Part shown: positions 45,047 to 54,007 of the stretch, piece by piece | Layout: every line of letters begins with the position of its first letter | Numbering within the stretch: the stretch's first letter is position 1 | Assembly (NCBI GenBank): GCA_028696165.1 | Contig: JAQVHQ010000006.1 | Span: 1 to 64,000, forward strand | Reading direction: 5' to 3' | Length of the DNA: 64,000 bases | From: Lachnospiraceae bacterium | Lineage (GTDB): Bacteria; Bacillota; Clostridia; Lachnospirales; Lachnospiraceae | Translations under genes and position numbers: made by a program | Notes under the pieces: generated by a model | Told to the model about the DNA's origin: nothing | Seen by the model: the letters and a program-made list of their open reading frames with translations, nothing else | The model's database searches: none

Positions 45047-45236
45047 TATGTTTCATTTATCTCCTTCTTTTTCTTGTTTTACACCTGCATTTTATTTTTG
45101 TTCTTCAACGAGTCTGGGATTTTCATATAAAGGTGCTTTTCCAGATTTTATACTATCTTCTATAAGGTCAATTGTAATATACTATTTTTCCATTTTTTAA
45201 ATCTTTCCACCTATCGGCTTATTTCCTTTATAATCA

Positions 45237-46325
45237 CTATGATTCTTTCGTAGCAATCTTATCAAGTTTTTGTAAAAATTGTCTTCTTTCCTCTACCTCT
45301 TTTATTTGAATATCAATTCTTTTACTTAACGTCATACATATATTCACAGTAGATCTTTTTTTTATTTCTTTTATAATTTTCTCATAAGTATGTATCCGTT
45401 TTTCTCTGATAATATGATTAATTTCTGTACTTAGTTTCACCAAATCATCTGTTTTAAGTATGTATCGTTCCTGCAAATAATCAAAATCTTCTTTATACTC
45501 CAATAAATTAATCTTTCTAAAATAGATTTTTTTACCCACACATACATATTTTTTAGGTCGAATAATTTTAGTCTTCTCACAGTCTTTATGGTTTTTCCAT
45601 ACATAATCATCGAAATATTCATAATACCCTATACCAGATGAAATACATTGGAATATCTGATGTATCTCATTCTTATCCAGATATACACACTGAATCACTT
45701 CTCGCATCTTAAATACTTCAACTCCATATTTAAGCATTTCATATTTAAGATTTCCTGTCTGTTTGTTCTTTTCTAACTTTTTTCGTTTTACACTAATACT
45801 GGAAACTCCATCATTCCATGGATTATTAATGATTATCCATAACAAAATCCCACCTCCAAAAAGGAAGAATACCGCACCCATGTTTTCTGCTGGAAATTGA
45901 TTTTGATAAGCATCTAAATCATACCTATCCTGATACGAATAGATTTTTCTCTTATTAACATATATCGCATAAGGATAAATCACATCTTTATCATTCTCAT
46001 CATACAGAAAAAATATATTATCACCTTTTTTAATCTCAGGAGAATCGAAGTAAAACTCAACCCAGTTTGAAATATCTGTTTTAATATTACATTTTCTCCC
46101 ATCTTCCAACTCAATCGTACAATAAATATTTCTTCCCCAATGTTCATACACGTCTTTTACAATTCCGTCTTCCTTTTTTAGTTCTCTTTGTTCCGGAAAT
46201 GTCCATTTTGATGCGTTATAAAAGAAAACACCCCATCCAAAGCATATAATTGCCAAAGCAAGATTTCCCTTATGCGACCATAAGTCTCTCAATATGCTTT
46301 TCATATATTTTATGTATAGTTCCAT
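45237..46325 (-). CDS. Hypothetical two-TM protein, candidate immunity gene for RHS tip 2
   Basis: 362 aa from ATG 46325, with AAAGGA 5 nt upstream. Hydrophobic segments at about 20-36 (LALAIICFGWGVFFYN) and 150-170 (GAVFFLFGGGILLWIIINNP) flank a beta domain GIVKDVYEHWGRNIYCTIEL with DUF3592-like spacing. The long cytoplasmic C-terminus is charged and helical. It lies 178 bp downstream of the tip at 46504-47274, the usual place for an immunity gene. Family not recognised. Confidence 0.6.
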   Translation of the reverse strand: MELYIKYMKSILRDLWSHKGNLALAIICFGWGVFFYNASKWTFPEQRELKKEDGIVKDVYEHWGRNIYCTIELEDGRKCNIKTDISNWVEFYFDSPEIKKGDNIFFLYDENDKDVIYPYAIYVNKRKIYSYQDRYDLDAYQNQFPAENMGAVFFLFGGGILLWIIINNPWNDGVSSISVKRKKLEKNKQTGNLKYEMLKYGVEVFKMREVIQCVYLDKNEIHQIFQCISSGIGYYEYFDDYVWKNHKDCEKTKIIRPKKYVCVGKKIYFRKINLLEYKEDFDYLQERYILKTDDLVKLSTEINHIIREKRIHTYEKIIKEIKKRSTVNICMTLSKRIDIQIKEVEERRQFLQKLDKIATKES

Positions 46326-46503
46326 ATATGTCCTTTCCTAACTAATATTATCCACTGTTTAATTTGGACATCAAATTTTATTTTCCTTATTTTTGTAACT
46401 ATTCTATCTTGCCACGAACCATAAATATTTCGTAGCAAGATATTTATGATTACCCTTTTAGTTTATTCCAATTATTATTTGAATTTCATTAAATAGATGT
46501 ATC

Positions 46504-47274
46504 TTAATGACCTCTTTTTTTATATTTCCTTACTGCATATTTACTTAATCCTGCGCCTACTGTACACCATGTGTATGACGTATAACTCCTCACCAATTTT
46601 CTTATAGCTTTTTTTCGATTCTTAGAGTTTTTTCTTAAGTATTTTCTTACAACTTTTCTAGTGTCCTTACTAATAGATTTTATTGTTTTCCTTAAACTCT
46701 TTGATATTTTATTTGCTTGAGTCCATTTGTGAACCGTTCTTCCAACATCTGCGCCATCACTATAATTAAATGCTGCTCCCACTGTAAAGCTTAATATTTT
46801 GTCAGAAATCGTCATATTTTTATTATCAATAGTATCTGAAATAACACTTACAGTTCCTCCTACTATGCTCTGTACAATTTTTCCACATCCCGAAGCTGAT
46901 ACTGCACCACCCACTGCCGCAACTAAAAGTTTTTTGGGATTTATTTTGTGATCCTCCTGTGTGATTTCACCTACTGCCTCAAATGCTACTCCTAACGCCA
47001 TTCCAACAATTATTTGTAGTAAAATTGCATATACGCCTTCACTATCAATCGCATTTACTGGATTATTTAAACAATATGCATAGAAGTTATATTCTATCAT
47101 ATGTTCCTGATTTAAATCCAATACTTTTAAATCATCTGCACTGATAAATCTTCCTACTACCGGGTCATAATATCGGCTGTTCAGGTAATAAAGCCCTGTC
47201 TCTTCATCCAGAAAGTACTCTCTATACCGGAACGGATTCCTGCTTCCGGCCTTACTCTGTGTGCTGTCCGTCAT
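46504..47274 (-). pseudogene. Displaced RHS tip 2 (no core), probably silent
   Basis: 256 codons beginning at an internal methionine of the RHS core (MTDSTQSKAGSRNPFRYREY) and continuing through the shell-closing motif YLNSRYYDPVVGRFISAD to a distinct C-terminal toxin region: a Gly-rich hydrophobic segment (ILLQIIVGMALGVAFEAVGE) and a very basic tail. Directly upstream the core reads ..YNS then TGA where the intact gene has TGG (YDSWGLQ), so the fragment is cut from any upstream RHS reading frame, and no ribosome site is seen. It fits a stored tip that could be joined to a core by recombination through shared sequence. Confidence 0.8.
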
Positions 47275-47456
47275 GCTTGTCTGGCGGTCTCAGCTGTTAT
47301 ACTGATAGCTTACCACCTGGTTTCCCCCGCTGTCAATCAGTCCTGTGCTATCCTGCTGCCATTATGAAGGTCATAGTAGTCCTCTCTGTTTAATCTCATG
47401 GAGAACATACTCCCATCTGCATCTCACAACAATAGTAATCTGTGTACCCTCCCCCT

Positions 47457-47485
47457 TAAAAAAGCAGGCACCTTCAGATGCCTGC
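47457..47485 (-). terminator. Terminator of lysin gene, copy 2
   Basis: Same hairpin as at 42842-42870: GCAGGCATC/GGTGCCTGC with a following T-run on the minus strand. Confidence 0.88.
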
Positions 47486-47498
47486 TTGCATATTTCTT

Positions 47499-48497
47499 TT
47501 ATGAAAATAATGCTCCCCAGCTTTCTTTTCCAATCACACCATCTACTTTCAGTCCTTTATCCTGCTGGAATGAAATGACTGCGGCCCTCATCATCTCCCC
47601 GAACTGCGCATCAATATTCCCCCTGTAATACCCTTTTCCTGCAAGAATACCCTCTGCCAGTGCTGTAAAAGTTCCACCATCTCCACTTCTTGTGACTGCT
47701 TTCTGTGCAGCCTTCATGGACTTTTCTCCGAAATTTGTATTCCCTGGATTCAGGTCATACTTGTACTTCCGGTTACATACATCCTTCCATACTGCCAGCG
47801 CACCATTCCGGGTCTTTTTCCCATACTGGTTATCTTCCTCAAGAAGCCCATTACAGTATGTCTCCAGTATCTGCGGATACCAGATATTCAGCCATTTCTG
47901 GAAAGACTCTACTTTTCCATGTCCCATTCCCCGGGATGCTGTGGCTGGCTTGGTGGGTGTGGCTGCTGTATCTTTATCCTCATAATCCATGATACAGTAG
48001 CCTTTGATAGACGAATCCTTCAACCCATAATCCTTCTCTTTTACCGTTCCTCCGTTTCTGTCTCCATAGAGAGCGGAGGTGTTTCCCTCATTAGTATAGA
48101 TTCTCCCATTTCCAATCTGCACGACTCTTCCAATGTGTGAATGTTTAAATATCACCAGGCATCCCCTCTGTGGTTTTGAGGAAACCCTGCCTGCCTTTGA
48201 AAATGCATCATAGATGGCAAAGCAGTTATATCCCTGATAATCTCTTCTTGTCATGTGAAAGTTGTTCAATGCACCTTCCACGCCAAATATCTGTGCCTCC
48301 AGCCAGAACTGGTAGGTGGCACACCAGGGCTGCGCCTGACAGCCATTTAATCCCCAGCGTTCTACGTCTCTGGAATATCTGGTATAGTTTCCATATCCTG
48401 CATTCTTTTTAAAATCATCCAGATATGAAGCACTGTTCTTTTCCTGGTAGCCGGTCTGGCTTTTTGCCAGATCCAGCAGCTTCTGCATACTTCCCAT
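47499..48497 (-). CDS. CHAP-type endolysin with peptidoglycan-binding domain, copy 2
   Basis: 332 aa, identical in protein sequence to the lysin at 42883-43881: catalytic Cys in QPWCATYQFW, His in KHSHIGRVV, C-terminal PG-binding repeat. ATG 48497 lies 1 nt after the holin stop with GGAGGG upstream. It sits downstream of the RHS gene with tip 1 and its candidate immunity gene, so copy 2 follows the most complete RHS unit. There are no phage structural or packaging genes around it, so it is not part of a recognisable prophage. Confidence 0.88.
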   Translation of the reverse strand: MGSMQKLLDLAKSQTGYQEKNSASYLDDFKKNAGYGNYTRYSRDVERWGLNGCQAQPWCATYQFWLEAQIFGVEGALNNFHMTRRDYQGYNCFAIYDAFSKAGRVSSKPQRGCLVIFKHSHIGRVVQIGNGRIYTNEGNTSALYGDRNGGTVKEKDYGLKDSSIKGYCIMDYEDKDTAATPTKPATASRGMGHGKVESFQKWLNIWYPQILETYCNGLLEEDNQYGKKTRNGALAVWKDVCNRKYKYDLNPGNTNFGEKSMKAAQKAVTRSGDGGTFTALAEGILAGKGYYRGNIDAQFGEMMRAAVISFQQDKGLKVDGVIGKESWGALFS

Positions 48498-48498
48498 A

Positions 48499-48924
48499 TC
48501 ATTTTCCCTCCTTTCCCGCACTTAGACTCAGTGCATCGATTCCTTTCCTTATTCCATCCGGCAGCGGCAGTCCCATAAGTCCTGCATTCTCCACGATGGA
48601 TAATGATTCGTTCACTATAAATCCTATGCACACGGCATCCCGAATATATTGCGTCTGCATCAGAAGATCCAGCCTTGCCGCAATGAGCACGTACAATAGC
48701 GTCATGGCCTTTCTGCACAGCCCTTTCCAGCCCGCATGGCTTTCCAGCGCACCACTGGCTGATTTCGGACTTTTCTTAAATACTCCCGGCAGGAGAATTC
48801 CTCCTGTAAACCAATCGATAGCCATAAACAGAACCAGTGTCTGTAAGGCTGTGTCCCAGCCTCCGAAAAGAGATGCTGCGGTGCTTCCCATGAGGCCTGT
48901 TCCTATGATTATTTTTTGTTTCAT
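48499..48924 (-). CDS. Phage-type holin, copy 2
   Basis: 141 aa, same protein as at 43883-44308, including AIDWFTGG and FIVNESLSIVENAG motifs and three to four membrane helices. The ribosome-site region reads AGCAGGTG here versus GCGAGGTG in copy 1 through a 1-nt deletion. It would form membrane lesions that let the lysin, and possibly the RHS protein, cross the membrane. Confidence 0.93.
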   Translation of the reverse strand: MKQKIIIGTGLMGSTAASLFGGWDTALQTLVLFMAIDWFTGGILLPGVFKKSPKSASGALESHAGWKGLCRKAMTLLYVLIAARLDLLMQTQYIRDAVCIGFIVNESLSIVENAGLMGLPLPDGIRKGIDALSLSAGKEGK

Positions 48925-48960
48925 TTTATTTTCACCTGCTTTCTTCTTAAAAATGGGTAC

Positions 48961-49024
48961 AAAAAAGGAAGTGGAACGGGTGGAGTCTCAACAACATCGA
49001 TCAATACTATTCCACTTCCTTTTA
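48961..49024. terminator. Terminator upstream of holin copy 2
   Basis: GGAAGTGGAA (48967-48976) pairs with TTCCACTTCC (49010-49019); the loop differs completely from copy 1 while the arms are the same. T-runs on both strands. The rest of 49025-49199 is AT-rich with no feature seen. Confidence 0.8.
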
Positions 49025-49199
49025 CCTGTTGCTTGTTAAGCATATATAATCACACTTTTAATTTTTTTAAAGTTTCTCCTGTTATTAACATAGAATTCCC
49101 ATCACTTTCTAAATGCGCTTATAACGAAGAAATAAAACAATATACACCATTTTTTCTTAACATTATGTAATACGAATTCTCTCCGAAATAAGCTTCATA

Positions 49200-49628
49200 T
49201 TATTCGAGCTTTTCGATCTTAACAATTATATTTGTACCCTTATCATAATAAATTTCATATATATCGTTTTCTATAAATGCTGGTGAGAATATCTTTTTTT
49301 TGCTAAAAAGATCTAGATAATAAAATTGTTTTTTCCCTTTGTTGTCAATAAAAGTATATTCTCGTTCAAAAAAATGCTTGCTCTCATTATATTCTTCAAA
49401 AAAAGTGCCTTGACATTTTATAATTTCTACATTATTTAATTTTTTCAAATAATTTCCTGTCATAACAAAAGAAAGCACCAATGCTGCAATTCCAAATAGA
49501 AATTCTATTTTCTTACGTTTTTTTGAATTCCAGAATTTACTCCAAACCAATATTAGTAATCCCATACTAGGCAGCACAATTCCACATTTAAATATTTCAT
49601 AATAAATTCCATTTAAATTATAATCCAT
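49200..49628 (-). CDS. Candidate immunity protein for RHS tip 1
   Basis: 142 aa from ATG 49628, with AAGGAGGATAAG directly before it; the start is 10 nt after the RHS stop codon. Two transmembrane helices (CGIVLPSMGLLILVWSKFW and EFLFGIAALVLSFVMTGNYL) are followed by a small beta domain (IIKCQGTFFEEYNESKHFFE, TFIDNKGKKQFYYLD) of DUF3592-like spacing. Tight coupling to the RHS gene is what is expected for its immunity gene. AT-rich like the other island cargo. Confidence 0.65.
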   Translation of the reverse strand: MDYNLNGIYYEIFKCGIVLPSMGLLILVWSKFWNSKKRKKIEFLFGIAALVLSFVMTGNYLKKLNNVEIIKCQGTFFEEYNESKHFFEREYTFIDNKGKKQFYYLDLFSKKKIFSPAFIENDIYEIYYDKGTNIIVKIEKLE

Positions 49629-49638
49629 CTTATCCTCC

Positions 49639-52086
49639 TTACCATGGCAATTTGTTTCTAACATAATTAATTGAAAATGACAAGCCAATCCTTAATCCTT
49701 TATTCCCCTTTTGTAATCGCAACATTCTCCTGTACAATTTTTTATTAGTAGGCATAGCTTTCCTTTTTTTTCTGTATTTTTTATACTGATTTCCTCGATA
49801 TGTTGGGAAATTCGAAGGTTTTTTTGATTTTATCTTTCTCAATATTTTATTCATTTTTTCATCAACAATAAAATCTGTCATAGTTCCCAATGTCACTTTA
49901 ACAAGTGACTTTCCTAAATTACATGGTTTATCATTTAGAATTTTTTCACTATTTATGATTCCCTCATTAATAACATTTCTAACAAATGACGCGGTAAATC
50001 CAGAACCTGGAATCACTGCCGTAACCCCTGCCGCTATATATTCTCCTACACTGGATTTGGGTTTGAAAATATCTATGCTTCTTTTCCCCGATATAACATT
50101 ATCGATAACATCACTTATATACTGTGTTGCTAGTCCTGCCGCAATTGCTGCAACCCAGAAGTTTCCTTTCAGATCTTTGCGCATTACAGGATTATTATCA
50201 CAATATACATACAAATTTTTATCTGAGAAAGTAGCTGGAATAGTATCTACGAGACTTGCACAATCAACATTTACAAATCGTCCACATTCGGGATCATAAT
50301 ATCGGCTGTTCAGGTAATAAAGCCCTGTCTCTTCATCCAGAAAGTACTCTCTATACCGGAACGGATTCCTGCTTCCGGCCTTACTCTGTGTGCTGTCCGT
50401 CATGCTTGTCTGGAGGCCCCAGCTGTCATACTGATAGCTTACCACCCGGTTTCCACTGCTGTCAACCAGTCCTGTGATATCATGCTGGCCATTATGAAGG
50501 TAGTAGTAGTCCTCTCCGTTTAATCTCATGGAGAACAGACTTCCATCTGCGTCATAGATAAAGTGCATCACATCCGTTCCTGCCTTCATGGTGACGATTT
50601 TGTTTCCATTCAGGAAGTATTCCTCTTTTGTCTCTCCTGCTGTTTTGGATAATCGGATGCCTTCTTCGTCATAGGTATAGCGGATGGTACATCCGTCTTT
50701 TACGAGCTGTTTTAATTCCCTGCCATGCTGCCACTCCATCTGCATCCCACGGTAGTTCAGCGGATTTCCCATAGCATCGTAGGTGATGGTCCCCCCGTCA
50801 TAAGCAGTCAGCTGGTCCTTCCACCGGGTGTTTCCGTAGGTATAGGTATGTTCCTCCAGGACTGCTCCCGTGATGGTCTCATCCTGTGTGTATCCATAGG
50901 TTTTCCTGGTCCTTAGGTTTCCGCCTGCATCATAGGTATAACAGATAGTCTTATCTTCCAGGCGGTTATCCTCACGGATGAGCTGGCTTAAGGCATCGTA
51001 GGTATACCCTGTCTTTATGATTCCGTTTTCTGCTATGGTGCTGATATTTCCCAGGGCATCATAGGTGTAGCTTAAGGTGTCATCCCCGCTCTTTAGGTGC
51101 TCCAGCAGGGTGGTGGTGGTTCCTTCTTCTGCTCCTTTTAAATAGCGGTAAGTAGTCTCCCATTCCTTTCCGTCTCCCAGATGCAGTTTCTTTGCTGCCA
51201 GCCTTGCTAGGGCATCGTAGGTATAGCTTATCTTCTCCTCCCCGTCGATGGTCAGTCCGTATAAAAGTCCCGGGCTCTGCTGCTTTTCCGCTTTCCCATA
51301 GACATATCCGGTCTTAATCTTCGAGGTGATACCTGCACTGTTTCCGGTTCCTGCGCTGCCTTTTATTTCCAGTTTCTGGTAAATGGATTCCACACGGTTC
51401 TTTCCATCATAGGCAATCTCCATGGCCTGTCCCAGGCTGTTCTCCTGGCGCACCAGCCTTCCAATCAGGTCATACTGGTATTCCTCACGGATGCCATTTA
51501 ACAGGTCCTCATGGACTGCCACATTTCCATAGCCGTCATAGGTATTTCTTCCGCTCAGGCTGCCGTTCCATTTCTGCTCCTTTAAGCGCAGTTCCTTGTC
51601 ATAGATATTTTCCAGCACATCGCCGTTGGCATAGGTGGTCTGCGCCAGTTCCCCGTTATGAGGAAGATAGCTGCTCTCCTCTAATACGGTGTCCCCGATG
51701 GATACCCCTGTCTGGTTTCCGAATTCATCATAGTCATAGTGATAAGTAAATCCATTGTGTCCGATATCACTCAGACGGTCACCGCTGTCGTAAGTATAGG
51801 TGTTCTCTATGGTCTGACCGTTTACCTGTGTATGGATACGGGTTAAAAGGTCATTGTCCGGGTTGTAGCTGTAGTGTGTCTCATTTCCCTTTGCATCCGT
51901 CACTTTCGTAAGGAGGCGGTCTGCCCCGTCATAGGTATTGGTGGTGGTAAAGCCTCTGGCATCGGTGATGGCAACTGCATTTCTTCCTTTTTCCGTATAG
52001 GTCATGGATGTTCTTATCTCATCCCCTGCCTCTTCCAGAATAAAGAGCTTATGCGGCGGATACGGTTCTGCCGAGACACCGGCCAC
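49639..52086 (-). CDS. RHS-repeat protein with C-terminal toxin tip, 5'-truncated
   Basis: 815 aa from a GTG at 52086, although the RHS frame extends to the junction near 52135 and has no ribosome site or signal peptide, so the N-terminal part of the gene is missing. It has many YD/RHS repeats (YDALGNISTIAENG, YTYDAGGNLRTRKTYG, YDEEGIRLSKTAGE). The core ends with PFRYREYFLDEETGLYYLNS then RYYDPECGRFVNVD, where the polymorphic tip starts. The tip (about 200 aa) has a Gly/Ala-rich hydrophobic stretch then a strongly basic end (KKYRKKRKAMPTNKKLYRRM). Tip activity is unknown. Followed by a candidate immunity gene and the holin-lysin cassette. Confidence 0.9.
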   Translation of the reverse strand: MAGVSAEPYPPHKLFILEEAGDEIRTSMTYTEKGRNAVAITDARGFTTTNTYDGADRLLTKVTDAKGNETHYSYNPDNDLLTRIHTQVNGQTIENTYTYDSGDRLSDIGHNGFTYHYDYDEFGNQTGVSIGDTVLEESSYLPHNGELAQTTYANGDVLENIYDKELRLKEQKWNGSLSGRNTYDGYGNVAVHEDLLNGIREEYQYDLIGRLVRQENSLGQAMEIAYDGKNRVESIYQKLEIKGSAGTGNSAGITSKIKTGYVYGKAEKQQSPGLLYGLTIDGEEKISYTYDALARLAAKKLHLGDGKEWETTYRYLKGAEEGTTTTLLEHLKSGDDTLSYTYDALGNISTIAENGIIKTGYTYDALSQLIREDNRLEDKTICYTYDAGGNLRTRKTYGYTQDETITGAVLEEHTYTYGNTRWKDQLTAYDGGTITYDAMGNPLNYRGMQMEWQHGRELKQLVKDGCTIRYTYDEEGIRLSKTAGETKEEYFLNGNKIVTMKAGTDVMHFIYDADGSLFSMRLNGEDYYYLHNGQHDITGLVDSSGNRVVSYQYDSWGLQTSMTDSTQSKAGSRNPFRYREYFLDEETGLYYLNSRYYDPECGRFVNVDCASLVDTIPATFSDKNLYVYCDNNPVMRKDLKGNFWVAAIAAGLATQYISDVIDNVISGKRSIDIFKPKSSVGEYIAAGVTAVIPGSGFTASFVRNVINEGIINSEKILNDKPCNLGKSLVKVTLGTMTDFIVDEKMNKILRKIKSKKPSNFPTYRGNQYKKYRKKRKAMPTNKKLYRRMLRLQKGNKGLRIGLSFSINYVRNKLPW

Positions 52087-52133
52087 CAGTCTGCCCTCCG
52101 GTTCATAGGACGCACCGTAGATGGCAAGGTTTC

Positions 52134-52376
52134 CGCAGTGCTGTCAGCATGTATGAACGCGGAGAACGTGAACCTGATATCAAAACTTTAGAAAAGATTG
52201 CCGACTTTTTTTCTGTAGATGTGGACTATCTGATTGGACGTAGCAAAGAGAAACCAGCTTCTGTGCCAGAACATCACGAACCTACCTACACGGAAGTACA
52301 GTCACTTCTTACCAGAAGCGGAAAGAAATTCACTGTTGAACAAAAACAGGATTTGATTCGTACTTTATTATCCTGA
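52134..52376 (+). pseudogene. XRE-family repressor, 5'-truncated
   Basis: The frame reads RSAVSMYERGEREPDIKTLE then KIADFFSVDVDYLIGRSKEK, the second half of a Cro/CI-type HTH plus its linker, then a helical C-terminus. The first HTH helices are missing: to the left the sequence changes abruptly into antisense RHS. An internal ATG at 52149 could start a 75-aa product but it would lack most of the DNA-binding domain. It marks a deletion or insertion breakpoint. Confidence 0.85.
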
Positions 52377-52385
52377 TTATGCCTA

Positions 52386-52438
52386 TAAAAAAGCACTTTA
52401 ATTGACAACTTATAACTGTCAATTAAAGTGCTTTTTTA
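52386..52438. terminator. Bidirectional terminator
   Basis: AAAAAAGCACTTTAATTGAC pairs with its complement ending GTGCTTTTTT around the loop ACTTATAAC; a perfect 21-bp stem. It separates the XRE remnant from the convergent HAD gene. Confidence 0.92.
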
Positions 52439-52446
52439 CAACTTCC

Positions 52447-53067
52447 TTATAGCTCCATACTGTCTAATTCACTAAAACAAGTAATAGACACATGCTCATT
52501 CACTACATCACCAAAACCGTAAGCCGCATAAATCATAGGCACTCCTGCCTCCTCACAGGCCTGCTCATCTCCATGGGTGTCCCCCACATAGACAGCTTCA
52601 GTCAGATGATTTCTCTCCATAATGATTTTCAAATTATCAGCTTTCAGCTTCCCAGTCTCACCCGGGCAGGTAAAATCAACAAAAAACTCTCCCAATCCCG
52701 TATTTTCCAGAAAAGCTTCGATATAACCAGCCTGACAATTACTGACGATAAATAATTTATATCTCTTAGCAAGCTTTGGAATCGTCTCCATCATTCCCTC
52801 ATACAAGATACAAGGTTCTTTCGCAACCATCGCATTCTCATAGGTGAATAAAGCTTCCGATAACCTGTCCATATCACCTTTAGACATCCCCGGGAACAAA
52901 CTCTCCACAATAGCTTCCAAAGGTTTACCAAATTCCTTCTTCAGTTCCTCAGCAGTAAGTCTTCTATCCAAATCCGTTGTCTCTTCAATTGCTTTATTCC
53001 AGGCGACCTCTACTACCTTCGTAGAATCCCATAGCGTTCCGTCTACATCAAATATAATCGCTTCCAT
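52447..53067 (-). CDS. HAD-family phosphatase (phosphoglycolate phosphatase-like)
   Basis: 206 aa. HAD motif I IIFDVDGTLWDST at the N-terminus, cap domain with KEFGKPLEAIVESLFPG, motif II LFIVSNCQAGYIE, motif III Lys in GKLKADNLKII, motif IV VYVGDTHGDEQACEEAG. The C1-cap subfamily covers phosphoglycolate phosphatases, beta-phosphoglucomutases and others; substrate unknown. ATG 53067 preferred over the adjacent ATG for spacing from GAGGAG. Downstream of nth on the same strand. Confidence 0.9.
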   Translation of the reverse strand: MEAIIFDVDGTLWDSTKVVEVAWNKAIEETTDLDRRLTAEELKKEFGKPLEAIVESLFPGMSKGDMDRLSEALFTYENAMVAKEPCILYEGMMETIPKLAKRYKLFIVSNCQAGYIEAFLENTGLGEFFVDFTCPGETGKLKADNLKIIMERNHLTEAVYVGDTHGDEQACEEAGVPMIYAAYGFGDVVNEHVSITCFSELDSMEL

Positions 53068-53131
53068 CATTCTCCTCTTATCTTGTATTTTATTTTCTGC
53101 TCAAACTCTTTATTTTAGTTCTAAGAACACA

Positions 53132-53797
53132 TTATTTCTTCGTCTTAGCCTTTGTCTTCGTTTCAAGCCCTTTTTTCTTACATATATCCTCCAGACAGCA
53201 CCTGTCACAATAAGGCGTAGTCCTTGCGGTACATACTTCTCTTCCATGATAAACCAGTCTATGACAAAAATCACTGCCCTCTTCCGGCGGAATGATTTTC
53301 CATAAAGCCATCTCCACCTTCTTCGGCTCCTTGATACCATCCACAAGCCCGATCCGGTTAGTCAACCGAATACAATGAGTATCCGTCACAATTGCCGGCT
53401 TACCAAACACATCCCCCATAATAAGATTAGCACTTTTACGCCCTACACCCGGAAGCTTCATCAAAGCATCAAAATCCTCCGGAACTCTGCCACCAAACTC
53501 ATCTCTGAGCATAATCATACAGGCACTGATATCCCTGGCCTTACTTCTCCCCAGTCCACAAGGCCTCACGATATCCTCAATATCCTCCACCGGTGCCCCC
53601 GCCAAAGCCTCCACATCCGGATACTTCTCAAACAACTTCTCAACAATCACATTCACCCTGGCATCCGTACACTGAGCCGCCAAGCGAACACTAACCAGCA
53701 ACTTCCAAGCCTGGTCATAATCCAAAGTACAATCCGCATCCGGATACTCCACCCGAAGCCGTTCAATCACCTCTAAAGCCAACTGTTTCTTCGTCAT
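53132..53797 (-). CDS. nth: Endonuclease III
   Basis: Base-excision DNA glycosylase/AP lyase for oxidised pyrimidines, 221 aa. Helix-hairpin-helix LPGVGRKSANLIMG with the catalytic Lys, catalytic Asp in IVTDTHCIRLTNRIGL, and a C-terminal 4Fe-4S cluster of four cysteines (VCTARTTPYCDRCCLEDIC). The first Cys-Cys spacing (7 residues) is one longer than in E. coli Nth. It ends with a Lys-rich tail. The ATG at 53797 has GAGGGAG. It is followed 60 nt later by the HAD gene. Confidence 0.96.
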   Translation of the reverse strand: MTKKQLALEVIERLRVEYPDADCTLDYDQAWKLLVSVRLAAQCTDARVNVIVEKLFEKYPDVEALAGAPVEDIEDIVRPCGLGRSKARDISACMIMLRDEFGGRVPEDFDALMKLPGVGRKSANLIMGDVFGKPAIVTDTHCIRLTNRIGLVDGIKEPKKVEMALWKIIPPEEGSDFCHRLVYHGREVCTARTTPYCDRCCLEDICKKKGLETKTKAKTKK

Positions 53798-54007
53798 AAA
53801 ACTCCCTCAACTTCACATAAAATTATCTATATCAAATCTATCCCAACCAAATCTAATATTGCATTTACCATAAAACAATAAATCACAAAATTGTATCTCT
53901 TATAGTATATATCTTTCTCAATTTTTAGACAACCCGCTTTTTCATTTTCAGCAATTTCAATCAGTACTCCTATTTTACCTCATATACTACTTTCCATCTG
54001 CCCCTTT

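Larger units (their letters stand above)
47200..48984 (-). repeat. 1.75-kb direct repeat, copy 2 (RHS fragment + lysin + holin)
   Basis: Second copy of the block at 42585-44366, containing the 3' core fragment, terminator, lysin and holin. The RHS-fragment side also matches the intact gene at 50290-50560, so three places in the island share this recombination-prone sequence. Confidence 0.93.

Noticed and set aside
42883..48924. Prophage
   Set aside because: Only holin and lysin are phage-like; no integrase, capsid, portal, terminase or tail genes are seen. The pair is interleaved with RHS modules.
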